From Acholoe squamosa (taxonomy: Eukaryota > Annelida > Polychaeta > Phyllodocida > Polynoidae): DNA of 64,000 nucleotides. The stretch lies in the NCBI GenBank assembly GCA_949317995.1, contig OX439036.1:23782854-23846853 (forward strand), in the 5' to 3' direction. A program made the translations under genes and the position numbers. This document shows positions 36,834-48,393 of this stretch, piece after piece. A model generated the notes under the pieces. That model was not told the DNA's origin, did not search any database, and saw only the letters and a program-made list of their open reading frames with translations. Positions within the stretch are counted from its first letter, which is position 1, and each line of letters begins with the position of its first letter.

Positions 36834-37654
36834 ATTTTCTGAAAGAAAAGAAAAAAAATATATCATAAAGGGTTTTATGACAATAGACCTCACGTGTCAA
36901 TATCGTGTGTACTATTGGCTTCATTTTTGCCTTTTTTCTGCCCTGATTATAACTGTTACTGTTTTGCAACACTGATACATTCCACACTGTATCTCCTAGG
37001 TTGTAGGGGTTTCCAATATGACATGCCTTAAACAGTTTGTTAATGATTCATCATCATGACATGTAGAATATGTGTATCATAAATCTAGGAAATGGCTACC
37101 TAACAGAATATTCAATCATGCACCGCTTGTACAACTACGGGGGCTTTAAGGGGCAACTTTTTCAACTGTTTGTCCTACTCAGAAATCCCCTTTTGGAATA
37201 GGTATATCAGATTCAGAGTGCTTAGAATGTCGTTGAGGCTCATATTACTCCCCCGAAGAGCTGTCTTTTTCGACAACATCAATAAGTGATTCATGACACA
37301 TTATGTGAAATATGATGCTCATCCACAGAGAACATTCGATTTTCAATTCACATTACTGGAACTCTTGCAATGACATCAATCATGGCAAAATGTATTGATA
37401 AGGTTCGATTTTATCATAAAAATAGAAGCCACTCATTATCTTAACCCCTCAACATGACTCAAATCTAAATCTTCCAATACCATCTGTATCTTCCAATGAA
37501 AGACAGTCTCTCTTAATTAGACTGCCAAAACAGTAAGATATCCAGAAGTACACAGTGACATTTTGCAAAGTAGCAAGCTATTCACCATCATCCCCACAAA
37601 ATAGCAAGCTCCTCCCTATCACCCCAGCCATGCCTGCCACTAATAACATAGATT
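36834..37654. other. Unassigned spacer
   Basis: No gene or repeat that I can support. Confidence 0.4.
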
Positions 37655-37918
37655 ACAGCAAGCGATGGAAGCTGACCCTAGTATAGGTATCTTGATAGGT
37701 GCAGCGGTCAATGCAGATTATTCTTGGTCCGTGTTTGGTAGGAAAGAGATTGTTGAGGTGAGGGGAAGTGGTGGGTGGGTAGTGGAGAATGAGGGTGGTG
37801 TGAACACTGAATAAGGGCAATCTGCACTCTGCTTTGGTCAATAGATAAAACCAAGATGAACAGCACTGGTGTCAGGGGTTGCAAGCTTGAGTGAGTATGT
37901 CACTCTGGGTGGGAGCCA
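37655..37918 (+). repeat. Dispersed repeat with a second copy at 41025-41284
   Basis: Shares with 41025-41284, in the same orientation, the blocks GATGGAA, GCAGATTAT, GTGTTTGGT, a GGTGAGG-rich stretch, TGGTCAATAGA and GAGTATGTCAC. A weaker third match is 43100-43260. No open frame is conserved. Confidence 0.65.
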
Positions 37919-37927
37919 CACATTACA

Positions 37928-38289
37928 GGAGGGTGTTGCTCCTATTGTAAAAAGAGCTGTGAATATGTGCCCTCTATTCTAAACAAGTCGTGCTCTGCTT
38001 CACCAAAGTACTTGCACTCACCACATCAGTCTGAAAAGTCACCTGCCTTGTTTAAAACAGAGAGAGCCACACTATCAGGTACCTACTCATGTCACACACT
38101 CTATAGTATATTATACTGACTGACTTATCCCAACTAGGTACCTACTCAAATCCCCCTTTTTTAGCACCATACTTGAATGACCACTTGTGAGCAACAGAAG
38201 GGACAAGTTATAGCTACATGAAAAGAAAGGACTGGAAACTAGGGCATTTTTAGCCAGCTCTTCCTTTTACTATAGGAGCAACACCCTCC
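37928..38289 (+). mobile_element. MITE of 362 bp, GGAGGGTGTTGCTCC family
   Basis: Starts GGAGGGTGTTGCTCCTATTG and ends with the inverse complement of a nearly identical 20-mer. It is highly similar along its length to 44118-44464, in the same orientation, and inversely to 43738-44027. No coding capacity. Confidence 0.8.
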
Positions 38290-39370
38290 AGAAGTACAGC
38301 AAATGATAGACGGTAATCTTTAATCAACTTTTCTTAAAAGACTCCTCGATCCCAACTGTACTGTTCTACAATAGGTAATGCATCGATTATCCCAATAATT
38401 TAAGAAACCATTGTAGCCATCAACAACAAGTACACTCCCTCTTGAAGAAAGCATTGATAATAGCTGAGAGTATGCAAACGGAAATGATTCATTTTGTCCT
38501 TCATATTCAGAACCAATGATATACATGTAGAATGACTTTGACTTTGAACTTTTTTTTTGTCTTTACAATAGAAACTCGAAGGATATTAATTTTCAGGTGC
38601 AGTGGCATCAGCCTTACCTAATTGCAAGGTATGCCCTGGAGGGCATTTCAGAATCATAGCAATGTATCCAGCAATTCAGATACTGGAAATTGTAAAGATC
38701 CCATGACATTCTTATAGCAAAGTACACTATGTGCAGCGTAGGGAATCCAAAAATACTTTGGCCAAGATACCCAGTTGCAACTGTAGCATTATGGGAGATG
38801 GGGGTGGCCTGGGGGAAGATCTTTGTAGCTGTGGGTCTACTGAGAGTGGTCAAATGGCTCTTTCACTGTCTGTGTGCTTGCTTAGCCCTCGAGTGGTCAT
38901 CAAGGCAACTACTTTCCTACCTCCAGTGGCTACCTTCCTGTTGGTGCTGGGCAGGAGCATGCAATAGTCCTAGCCTGGGGCTGCTTCTACAGAAGCATCA
39001 GCTACTCACTGGAACAGGCGTTGCACTAAACCATAAGAAACAGTGGGGACTTTAAGGAAAGTAGATTGGGATCCCACTCTGATAATTAATTGTTCCCAAC
39101 TAACTAGCTTACCCACAGTGTACACGATGAGACAAACATACGTGGCCTGATCTCAAGTATTGTCAATTCACTTCATAAGATATGTCAATGGTTAGAGTTA
39201 TCATTGATGAAATAACTGTACACTTATCAGCCATTAAAGCTTCTTTACAAGATGAGAAAACTTGCCTCAGTGATGCCATGATCTTAATGAGTAATGATAC
39301 AATATTATAGCCTATCAAGAAGACATTACAATGTACTTGAGTGTATTAGCTATGTGGTATAACCACCACA
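38290..39370. other. Spacer with dispersed repeat copy 3
   Basis: 38795-38985 is the third copy of the dispersed repeat at 22555-22770 and 23540-23735. The open frames at 38729-39055 cover it and have no known motif. Confidence 0.4.
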
Positions 39371-39379
39371 AACCATAAT

Positions 39380-39910
39380 CGCCCCGTAGTACTCTATGAA
39401 CATCCCTAACCTGCCTCAAAGCTGATGACTAACAGATCTGTTAGTAGCCTAGAACTTAGGCCATATTGGACCTTAACACACCAGCCATTGGCTGGTAAGA
39501 TTAAAAGACAAATCAAAACAAACTGACGCTCCACACTCACTGACTACCTTTCCCAAATGCCGGCAACTGATGACCATCCGCTGCATAATGTCGTGACCTC
39601 ATTTGCCCATATGGAGATATAGGTGTCATCACCTGACCAGTCCATTAATCTTAAGGTGGGAATCAAGACAACATAATACTCCAAGAAAAAAAACTTCACC
39701 CTTAGTATAATAATCAGTCAGTGGGTGACACCTGTCAGTCCGGCGTCAGTTTGTTTTGATCCATCAGTTAATCTTACCAGCCCATGGGTGGTCAGCTAAG
39801 GTCTGTTAAGGCCCCCTTGGCTACTATAATACATCCATTAATCATCAGCTTTTGTAAGGTCACAGAGTGTTCATAGAGGTGCCCTATAAATGACTCTGTA
39901 GAGCCGCCAC
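39380..39910. mobile_element. Foldback MITE with arms of about 170 bp
   Basis: 39390-39560 and 39730-39890 are inverse copies sharing CTCTATGAACA, AGCTGATGA, CCTTAACA, GGCTGGTAAGATTAA and AAACAAACTGACG in the same order. The short centre is unique. Outer limits are approximate. Confidence 0.65.
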
Positions 39911-40191
39911 TGGGTGCTCCTACACATAAGATGGAATCATAGAAGAAATAATGGTCCACCCTACCCCAGAGGTCAGTGAATGGTTATGCTTTATGATCCA
40001 CATAGAATAGGCTATTCTCAGTGTAGTGTATCTCATTTTATAGGAGACCACATTCATGCACATATGCTCAATACAACAAATATTGTCTGGAGCGTTGCCT
40101 TTTTCTAGATTCTAGAAAGTCCAGGCTGCTATTGTGCTAACTTAATTCTTTATGTAAAGGCTATTAGATTGACGGGAATGAGTGTTAATTC

Positions 40192-40430
40192 AGGTCGAAT
40201 CCCATGTGGCAATTTTGGGCTCCAATATCTCTGCAATTAGTCTCTAGCATTGTATGGCCCTTGGTGAGGCCAAAAAATGCAAGGGCTTCTTCAAACTTGA
40301 GCATGACCGACTGAGATTCAGAATGAGTTGAACAATCCTTTTGTTTAGCCTTAGCAAGGGCCATAGAATGCAACACACCAAAATCACGGAGATGCTTAGA
40401 CCCTAGAATAGGAAGTGGGGTTTGACTTTT
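40192..40430. mobile_element. MITE of 239 bp, AGGTYGAATCCCA family
   Basis: The left end AGGTCGAATCCCATGTGG and inverse right end AAAGTCAAACCCCACTTC are related, followed inside by CTCTGCAATTAG and its counterpart CTCCGTGATTTTG. Same family as 10026-10269. Confidence 0.65.
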
Positions 40431-41024
40431 TTTGAGAAATAATCATGACTAGGGGTGTCCTCTCACCAAACTCTCCACAAGGTACTTTTAGGTGAGGCTC
40501 CACTACAAGACTTTTGAAGATATTCTCATTCGAAACACACCACTAAAAAATTATATTTGTCATCATTGCACGGTCGAAATTGTATGTTGAGCGAGATATT
40601 TTGTTCATCTTGGTATGTGATTGAGTGAGATCTCAGGCATGCTTCTATTGTGAAAAAAGATGTTTTGGTTTACTAAATCAAGCTGATGGTATGTAAAGAT
40701 TTTCACATTGGGAAGTCTCTGTAATTCGATACCCCTACCTGATAAGTGTGACGTCATAGATGTAAACAGAACTATATGGGTGCTCCCTGTGGTTACAAGT
40801 ATCCCCTCAAATCTATTGTCTACAATTTTAAATCTCATGTTAACAGTTTAGGACCATCAACAGCCTATACCTTAGACTGTTTAGGCAACATTTCGTGATA
40901 ATGTTCCAAAGAATTGCATAGTGGAGCCTCCACTTTTCGGTCTGGAAGATATATTCTGTATGTGTAATAGGCCCTTTCGATATAGCGAATGTCTAACACT
41001 GTTCGCTAGTACTATTGATTGCAC
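40431..41024. other. Unassigned spacer
   Basis: One CRE palindrome TGACGTCA at 40749-40756. No gene or repeat recognised. Confidence 0.4.
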
Positions 41025-41284
41025 AGAGTGATGGAAACTGCCCCAGTCCTTGTATCAGGAGAGGTGTCATGGTCAAAGCAGATTATGGTTTGCCTGTGTT
41101 TGGTGGGATGGGGAAGGTAAGGTGAGTCAGATGGGGGTGAGGGTTAGTGGAGGATGAGGCTGGCACAAAATACTGAACCAGGGTCATTTGAGCCCTTCTG
41201 TCCTGGTCAATAGAGATAACCAGGACAAATAGGAGGGGTGTCAGGGCTGCGCACTGGGTGAGTATGTCACCCTAGGATCACGCC
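41025..41284 (+). repeat. Second copy of the 37655-37918 repeat
   Basis: Diverged direct copy, see 37655-37918. Both copies stop being alike at the same point, just after ATGTCAC, and a different inverted-repeat element begins within a few bases of that point in each. Confidence 0.65.
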
Positions 41285-42515
41285 CACGAGCCCAGTGATA
41301 TACGAATGAGCTCCTCGTGCATGGAGTGCCACTATATGCACGGGGAAAGGTAGGTCACAGGACATTACAAGGAAGGGTGGTCATAAGACAACATTACATA
41401 ATTATATAGGAAGATGGTCACAGGACAACACAAGGAAGGGTGGTCACAGGATAAGTGGGGAATGGGTGGTCACAGGACAACATGAGCATGGAAGGTCACA
41501 GGACAACTGGGAGAAGGGTGGTCACAGGACAACACGAGGAAGGGTAGTCATAGGACAACTGGGGGGAGGGGTGGTCACAAGACAACTGGGAGAAGGGTGG
41601 TTACAGGACAACACAAGGAAGGGTAGTCACAGACAACTGGGGGAGGGGTGGTGACAGGACAACATGAGGAAGGGACATAGACACCCACCTCACCCCCCCA
41701 AAAAAAAAATAAAATAAAATAAAAAATAAAATAAAATAAATAAAAAATAAGAAGAAAGAACCCCACGTCCCATAACCAAGCTTCCTTCTGTGGTCCTGTG
41801 ACACCCCCCCTGTTTGGTCCTGTGACGTACCCTCCTTGTCTGGTCCTGTGATATACCTTCCTTGTGTGGTCCTGTGACGTACCCTTCTCCTGTGATCCTG
41901 TAACCACCCATTCCTTGTGTAGTCCCATGACCACCAATAACTCATGTTGCCCTGTAACCACCCCTTACTATATCTTTGTCCCTCATGTTGTCCTGTCGCC
42001 AGGTTGTCCTGTGACCACCTTGTGCTCATCCTGTCATGTAACAACCCCATAAGGATAAGGTCCTGTGACCACCCTTTCCTCGTGCTGTCCTGTAACCACC
42101 CTTTCCCTCATGCTGTCATGCAACCACCTGATCGCCAGGTTGTTCTGTGACCTACCATGCTAAGGTTGTCCTGTAACCACCTTTTGATTGTGATGTCCTG
42201 TAACCACCTCCCATAAGGATGTAGTCCTGTGGCCACCTTTTCCCCGTGCTGTCCTGTAACTACCCCGTAAGGATGTAGTCCTGTGACCACCTTTTGCTTG
42301 TGCTGTCCTGTAACCACCCCATAAGGATGTAGTCCTGTGACCACCTTTTGCTCGTGCTGTCATGTAACCACCCCATAAGGATGTAGTCCTGTGACCAGCT
42401 TTTCCTGGTGCTGTCCTGTAACCACCCCATTGCCTGGTTGTCCTATGACGTCCTTTTCATGCGTATAGTGGCACTATATGCCCGAGGCCCTCGTTCTTAT
42501 ATCATTGGCCCTGCC
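41284..42515. mobile_element. Foldback element with inverted minisatellite arms
   Basis: The ends are inverse copies over about 60 bp, sharing AGTGCCACTATA and an ATGATATA-like block. Inside, 41345-41670 is an array of about ten units around GGTGGTCACAGGACAAC, and 41790-42460 is an array in opposite orientation around TTGTCCTGTGACCACC. The centre at 41696-41755 is an A-rich simple sequence. The open frames running through both arms (for example minus 41575-42363) are repeat translations. No transposase is encoded. Confidence 0.75.
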
Positions 42516-43737
42516 ACGAGAGATAAATAGAGAGATAACACCATTTGGGTAGAAAATATACATATAGAGAGGAATCAGGGAAGGAATATCCCTCTGAGAC
42601 ACTTTCTAGAGTGATTTTTGTTGTTCTTGTGGAAGAAGTAAGCACAACAAAATAGACAAATACCTATGCTTTAGTACAGAGATCAGTCTCTATGCCATAA
42701 TCAATAGGTCGCATCCCACATGGTGAAAAATGGCTCAAATACCTCTGCGATTTTGAATCTGCCCCAAACCTACCCCAAATTGGCAAAGGGATATAACTAC
42801 AGTACGGTGTATAGAACACAAGGACACTGTTGTGTTTTCTCATCTACCATTTGGGATATTTTGCCATTGTTGATGTTTACATCTCTGTGCATTATATATA
42901 TATATTCCCTGTCCTACATTCGCAAAATCTAATCATGGCCGGCTTGTTTTACTCTGTGTGTGGAGAAATCCAGTACAGTCAGGTAGAAAGGCGGCTGATT
43001 GTAACAGTATACCATGGAGGTGCAATATTGCACACAGTGTAACAGCCAGAAGTTGGTTGTTCGAGCTGCACATGTCGGAGGCCTAGCTAAAATCACTGCT
43101 CTGGGAAAAGTTGGTAATCGAAGAGGATTTGGCATACTGTTGGATGTGAGGCCGATGGGAAAGAGGAGGTGAGGTGAGGGTGAAGGGGGTATTGCTGGTG
43201 TGAATTTAGAGTGGGTAACTGGATGGGTGTGAATCTAGATAGTGGCTTCCGCCTAAAAACCTTCCTTTGACGCCACAATCCCCTGCCCTCCCCCATTGCA
43301 CCCTTGCCCTGTCAACCAATCAAGTAGAAGGACAACATACTAAATTTACACTTTCCTGACTTCAGTTTGCTGTCTGTGCTATCCTTCGCAAGGTCTAGGA
43401 TGCACTATCGGAGCAGGTATGAGTGCATAGTCCAGCAGCGGAGAAGGAATGATAATTATGTCTTTCCTTATATAGTAAGCATACTGGCGATTGGTCTCCG
43501 ATGCGTGTGCTGGCTCAGGAGGCTGTTGCTTTTATGCTGGATAGAGCTCGGAGTAGGTGCCCTCATTTCATAAGAAGTCATGAATGCTCTGCCTCACATG
43601 CTTACTTCCACTTACAACATTAAACTGAAAAGTCCCTGCCCTTGCCTAAGATTAGTAGGTCCTGCACTATTAGGTACCTAATGCTGTCCTGTTCTCGTCC
43701 AAGTGCTCCTGAGACCCATATATAGATATGCCTCACT
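42516..43737. other. Spacer with repeat fragments
   Basis: 42706-42757 is an isolated end of the AGGTYGAATCCCA MITE family (AGGTCGCATCCCACATGG, then CTCTGCGATTTTG). 43100-43260 weakly matches the 37655-37918 repeat. No gene recognised. Confidence 0.45.
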
Positions 43738-44027
43738 AGAGGGTGTTTCTCCTATGGGAAAAGGTAGTACTGGCTAAGAAGTGCCTCTTCTGCAGAACTG
43801 GCTTTCCATGTAGTGACATCTTTTCACCTGTGTTGCTCACAAGTGGTCATACTAGTACTTAGTGACATCAGTAGGTACCTGATAGTGCAGCTCTCTATCT
43901 TAAAGAATGCAGGTGACCTTTCAGACTAATGTGGTGGTTACAAGTTGAATGGTGAAGCAGAGCATGACTTGTCTTGAAAAGAGGGCACATACTGACAGCT
44001 CTATTTACCATAGGAGCAACACCCTAC
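43738..44027 (-). mobile_element. MITE, GGAGGGTGTTGCTCC family, inverted copy
   Basis: Ends AGAGGGTGTTTCTCC and inverse GTAGGGTGTTGCTCC. The interior matches the neighbouring copy 44118-44464 in opposite orientation, so the two make a large imperfect palindrome with a 90-bp spacer. Confidence 0.7.
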
Positions 44028-44117
44028 TGGCCTGCCACAGTACTCACACTTAGAAGGTACTAGACTGACTGACTTCTCCAGACTAGGTACCTCCTCACCT
44101 GGCCCTTTTCTAGAACT

Positions 44118-44464
44118 GGAGGGTGTTGCTCCTATTGTAAACAGAGATGTGAGTATGTGCCCTCTTTTCTAAACAGGTTGTGCACTGCGTCACCAAAGTA
44201 CTTGCACTCACCACATCAGTCTGAAAGGTCACCTGCCTTGTTTAAAATAGAGAGAGCTGCACTATCAGGTACCTACTCATGTCACACACTCTATAGTATA
44301 TTATACTGACTGACATCTCCCAACTAGGTACCTACTCGAATCCCCCTTTTTTAGCACCATACCTGAATGACCACTTGTGAGCAACAGAAGGGACAAGTTA
44401 TAGCTACATGAAAAGAAAGGACTGGAAACGAAGCTCTTCCTTTTACAATAGGAGCAACACTCTC
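44118..44464 (+). mobile_element. MITE of 347 bp, GGAGGGTGTTGCTCC family
   Basis: Ends match 37928-38289, and the interior is nearly collinear with it, including GTACTTGCACTCACCACATC and the duplicated word AGGTACCTACTC. Confidence 0.8.
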
Positions 44465-44588
44465 CTGGACTGGCATGACCACTTTTGTACAACACAACAT
44501 ATAAGTAAGGACTACAAGGAAAGAGAGTACTGGAGGTGAGGCACTTCTTAGGCAGAACTGCCTTTCCCATAAAAAGCAACACCCTCCA
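44465..44588 (+). mobile_element. Partial copy of the same MITE family
   Basis: Retains one end, inverse GGAGGGTGTTGCTTT, and the adjoining block that matches the left part of 43738-44027 inversely (CTAAGAAGTGCCTC). It abuts the end of 44118-44464. Confidence 0.55.
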
Positions 44589-46010
44589 GTATGAGTAAAG
44601 TAAAACCTGGGGCGTGGGGGGGGGGCGGGTCTGCTGGTGGTGGAGGCGCTGCGGATCCATGATTCGGAAAAGGAGGGGGCATGGCCCAAAAGGGGGGGAA
44701 GCAAACCCCCTATTTTAAAGTAAATTTTTGGGGTCTAATTTGTGGAAATAAACTATTTAATACTGACTAAAAAGAGGAGTTGCGCGCCCTTGAACCTACG
44801 CCAAAATCCGCCACTGACGCCCATACAATAATGAGAGTGTACGCCACATAGGTCCTAAATTTTCTTACCAAATTGCATGTACACCCCACCATCCCACCCT
44901 GGTCTGACACAAATATTTTTACACCGCTCTTGGGATCCTATACAACTCTTTTGTTTCATGACATACTAGCATAGTATTTTCATACGCTGAAGGTGTTGTG
45001 CACTGTTCAGAAAGCGCCGACTTATATTTGCTACAAAGAGAGTTGTTCATGCTAAAGAGACATAGAGATGGGGTATTCGCGTGCGTGTAGAGAGATATCT
45101 GACCCTACTGGGAGCTGCTCCAGCAACTCCTCATCTGTGGTAACATGACCAACCATAGAGACAACACGCTTCACGTATAGTGTAGGATTAGGGTCATATA
45201 AAGCCTGAGCAATTAATTGACCATGAAGTCATGTGCTACAATGCAGTATACACTCAGTTCGTGTGGAAATATGCTGCAGATATAGCTGCACTAAGTCTTG
45301 CTTAGAATGAAAATGTAGGTAACTGACTGAAGGAGTGTGCCAATAATGTAGGTTTAAATGTGTCACAGAGCGATCTCTCCTGTCTGCGATCTGCCATGTA
45401 GCTCGCATAGAAAATTACATCTTGTTGTTGTTTCGAAATAGATGATGAAAATATTTGTATAAAACGTTCCTTATTGCATATGTTATCGACTGGTGTACTT
45501 TCCTTTATTTTTGAAAGGCACATGCTCAGTATCTTCCGATCCCACGCCTAGAATCATTCAACGATGGAGGAGGTCCTCTAACAGCAAATTGATTCCAAGA
45601 TTGAAAGAGAAGGATAGTAGACAGATCACCAATACCTTAAGGTCTGGTGATATGATAGATCACCAATACCTTAACCCCTAGTTGCCCAAGCACGCATTTA
45701 AGCGTGGTTTTGGGCTTAAATTCATGTATATTGAAATAAATTGTCGCTATCAAACTTCTACTGATCCAATCTGCAAAGTTAGACCCTCTTTAGAATGGTC
45801 GTGACATCCCCATTATGATAGAACCATCCATTTTGCTTTATCTGCACTATATCAAGCACAGTGAGTCAAAACTTAAAAATGAGCTGTCATTTTATGTGAT
45901 TCAGTAGAGGGCAATCCTCCAGAGAGCAAATATCTGAAATAATACCAAAATGATGCTGGATCATATACACCCAAGTCCCCATACTCTAATTAGATTTTAC
46001 AAGAACTGCT
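44589..46010. other. Unassigned spacer
   Basis: GC-rich simple sequence at 44605-44640. AGATCACCAATACCTTAA occurs twice, 34 bp apart, at 45623 and 45657. No gene recognised. Confidence 0.4.
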
Positions 46011-46020
46011 CATATATATA

Positions 46021-46466
46021 TATAAAATTGCCATCCAAAATCTAAAGTCTGCCATGTTGGTTAGGTCCAAAAAAGACCTTAACCTCAACATGTCTTTTGG
46101 AGAATAATGGTGAATAACTCTGGTTGAACAGGTAGAAAACCTGTCAATACCATCAAGGGTCTTCTTTAACATGAAATTACCACTATAATCAGGATAGCCC
46201 TTAATTTTTTGAAAATACCAAACCGCAGACAAATAATTTTTTACAGATGATGGCTTCATGAAATCAGATAAATAGACCGCATATATGGAAACTTGAGAGG
46301 GGGAACAAGGAAAAGATTGTAAATCAAATTTTTTACAAAATTTCCTATACCTTTTAAGCTGTTGTTTCCTTGCTCTCCTCGTATTTTCCGACACACTCTG
46401 GGCTAAAAGTAACCTTTTTCTGCCTAGTAATCTCTCCCACTCTGGAATTAAAGCAACACATATCAT
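46021..46466 (-). pseudogene. Tyrosine recombinase, N-terminal part only
   Basis: The frame overlaps the end of the RT/RNase H frame by about 110 bp and is shifted by one base. It encodes a typical N-terminal core-binding domain of a YR element recombinase: a Lys/Arg-rich helix (RRARKQQLKRYRKFC), then PSQVSIYAVYLSDF, SSVKNYLSAVWYFQK and the linker to the catalytic domain, breaking off after FWMAIL. The catalytic Arg, His-X-X-Arg and Tyr are all absent because unrelated TA-rich sequence follows. Such enzymes integrate the circular copy. The break is at the DNA level, not a point mutation. The exact start is uncertain; ATG at 46466 is the first in frame. Confidence 0.75.
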
Positions 46467-48393
46467 TTTCAAGAAGAGAGTTTACACATTTGTCCAGTAT
46501 ACCCTTGTAAGCAAGCCTAGATAGTTGGTCGGCCAGGACATTGTCTTCTGACTTAATATAGGTTGCATACACCTCCACATTGTTGATAAAGCAAAGCCAA
46601 AAAATTTCTCTAAGCCATTCAATACACAGCTTATTTTTTGACCTACCGGTATTAATCATAGCTAACACTTGCATATTGTCGGTAACGCAATGTATTCTTT
46701 TATTTTTACAGCTAGATATCCAACGTCTAAGACCCATAAGAAGGGGATATAACTCATATACATTTATATTTCTATGGTGATTTTTTAAAATATCTAGTAT
46801 AGGTGGTTGAGCAAAATGACCACTGCCTAGACTGAATTTATCAAAGGATGTCCAGTCACCATATAAATAATCTTTACCCATCCAGGCCCCAAAGCCTTTC
46901 ATGGATGAATCAGAGTACATAGGAGCATCGAAATGATCATTTAAGATTAAGCTTCTACCATTAAAAGCATTGCAGAATTTTAACCACCATTCCATATCAT
47001 TTCTTGTACACTCAGAAATTCTTATAGTACCTCTAGGTCTTGCTCTGGCACAAAGATCAAAAATTCTGCGACTAAAGGTTCTACCACCCTTAACCACCTG
47101 CGAGCAGAAAGACATTAAACCACCTATTCTCTCTAAGTTCTTTTTAGAAATAAATTTCTTATTAACATTATCTAATAAGAGACTTTCCATTTTAACAACT
47201 TTGTCAATAGGCAAAGACAGTTCCAACTTAACTGAATCTATGTTAATGCCTAAGAATTTGCAAAATTGAGAAGGTTCGGTTACCTTTTCTTTGGATACTA
47301 CAAAACCCATGTACGTCATACACTCCATTAACAAATTCCTCTGTCTAAGACACTCATCATAAGTATCAGCAATTATGATAAAGTCGTCTAGATAATTTAC
47401 AATTTTTTCTACACCGTAGAATTTAGCCACCTCCACAATAAAATCTGAGATTTTATTAAAAATATATGGAGCACATTTTAGGCCAAAGGTTAACCTGTTG
47501 CTTACATAATAATCCTCTCCATGCCCAAAATTCCATCTGAAACCTTGCATGGTCGTGTGAGGTGCATACACATTTATAGACCTGTACGCTGACTTTAAAT
47601 CTACCACACTCATATAATTATTCTTATTCAATTGAGCAGTCACCGTGCTAATATTATTATAAGAAAATGTCGAGCTAGTAGTCTCCATAAAATTATTAAT
47701 AGATATTTTATCAGGCATACTACAGTCAGTTATGGGTCTTAACTTGCCATTAGATTTTTCTACACCACCTAGGGCATGGATACAACGAGGTTTATCTACA
47801 CTTTTAGAGACTAAACCAGCTTCTAGTTCATCTAACAATATACTACAGTATTCATTATAGAATTTTCCCTCCAGGATAGACTTATAATTCCTGCAATCAT
47901 TAGTAGTTTGGCAACCCGGATCCACAATTTTAAACCCTTGAACAATACCATGCCAAAGAAAATCAGCCTCTGTACCACTAATATTAATGAGACCATTTTG
48001 CTGAAGGAAAGAAGCTACCCTACATGGTAAAATTTGAGCTCTCTCACCACCAATGTAATGAACACACGTACATTTACCTTCTATACACTTGTCATATACC
48101 CTGATGCTGGGCAAATCTGAGACACTAACAGTAAATAGAGGTTCATTACCAACCTGTAATGGACTATTACAAGTAACATTTATATCATTTTCTAAAGAAT
48201 TAATTTCTTGGAAAATACTTTGTTCTGCTACGGATTCAGCTGAAAGAATACAATCCTTACACCCCTCCGCATGGTCTACCTCCTGTACTGGAGTTCGTGA
48301 GGGCGAGTCGATATCTACCAAACCTACCATAACTTGGTCCGGCACCACACAAAAATCATTACCAGCTATGGGACATCGACCACCTGCAGTTTC
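46354..48393 (-). CDS. Reverse transcriptase / RNase H of the YR element
   Basis: The open frame continues directly from gag after one UAG at 48396-48394. Numbering from the GTG at 48348, the RT spans about residues 195-370: VVDLKSAY with Asp250 and YLDDF with Asp321 and Asp322 are the active-site motifs. RNase H spans about 475-615: YSDSS with Asp480, the YELYPLL Glu532, VTDN with Asp557 and VLADQLSR with Asp607. The N-terminal 180 residues are Cys-rich in places (CTCVHYIGG) and not recognised. The protein copies element RNA into DNA and removes the RNA strand. No internal stop or frameshift is seen. If readthrough does not occur, the first in-frame ATG is at 48330. No protease or methylase domain is visible. 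Confidence 0.85.
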   Translation of the reverse strand, partial: ETAGGRCPIAGNDFCVVPDQVMVGLVDIDSPSRTPVQEVDHAEGCKDCILSAESVAEQSIFQEINSLENDINVTCNSPLQVGNEPLFTVSVSDLPSIRVYDKCIEGKCTCVHYIGGERAQILPCRVASFLQQNGLINISGTEADFLWHGIVQGFKIVDPGCQTTNDCRNYKSILEGKFYNEYCSILLDELEAGLVSKSVDKPRCIHALGGVEKSNGKLRPITDCSMPDKISINNFMETTSSTFSYNNISTVTAQLNKNNYMSVVDLKSAYRSINVYAPHTTMQGFRWNFGHGEDYYVSNRLTFGLKCAPYIFNKISDFIVEVAKFYGVEKIVNYLDDFIIIADTYDECLRQRNLLMECMTYMGFVVSKEKVTEPSQFCKFLGINIDSVKLELSLPIDKVVKMESLLLDNVNKKFISKKNLERIGGLMSFCSQVVKGGRTFSRRIFDLCARARPRGTIRISECTRNDMEWWLKFCNAFNGRSLILNDHFDAPMYSDSSMKGFGAWMGKDYLYGDWTSFDKFSLGSGHFAQPPILDILKNHHRNINVYELYPLLMGLRRWISSCKNKRIHCVTDNMQVLAMINTGRSKNKLCIEWLREIFWLCFINNVEVYATYIKSEDNVLADQLSRLAYKGILDKCVNSLLENDMCCFNSRVGEITRQKKVTFSPECVGKYEESKETTA

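Noticed and set aside
41575..42363. Gly/Thr-rich frames on both strands
   Set aside because: They are translations of the inverted minisatellite arms.
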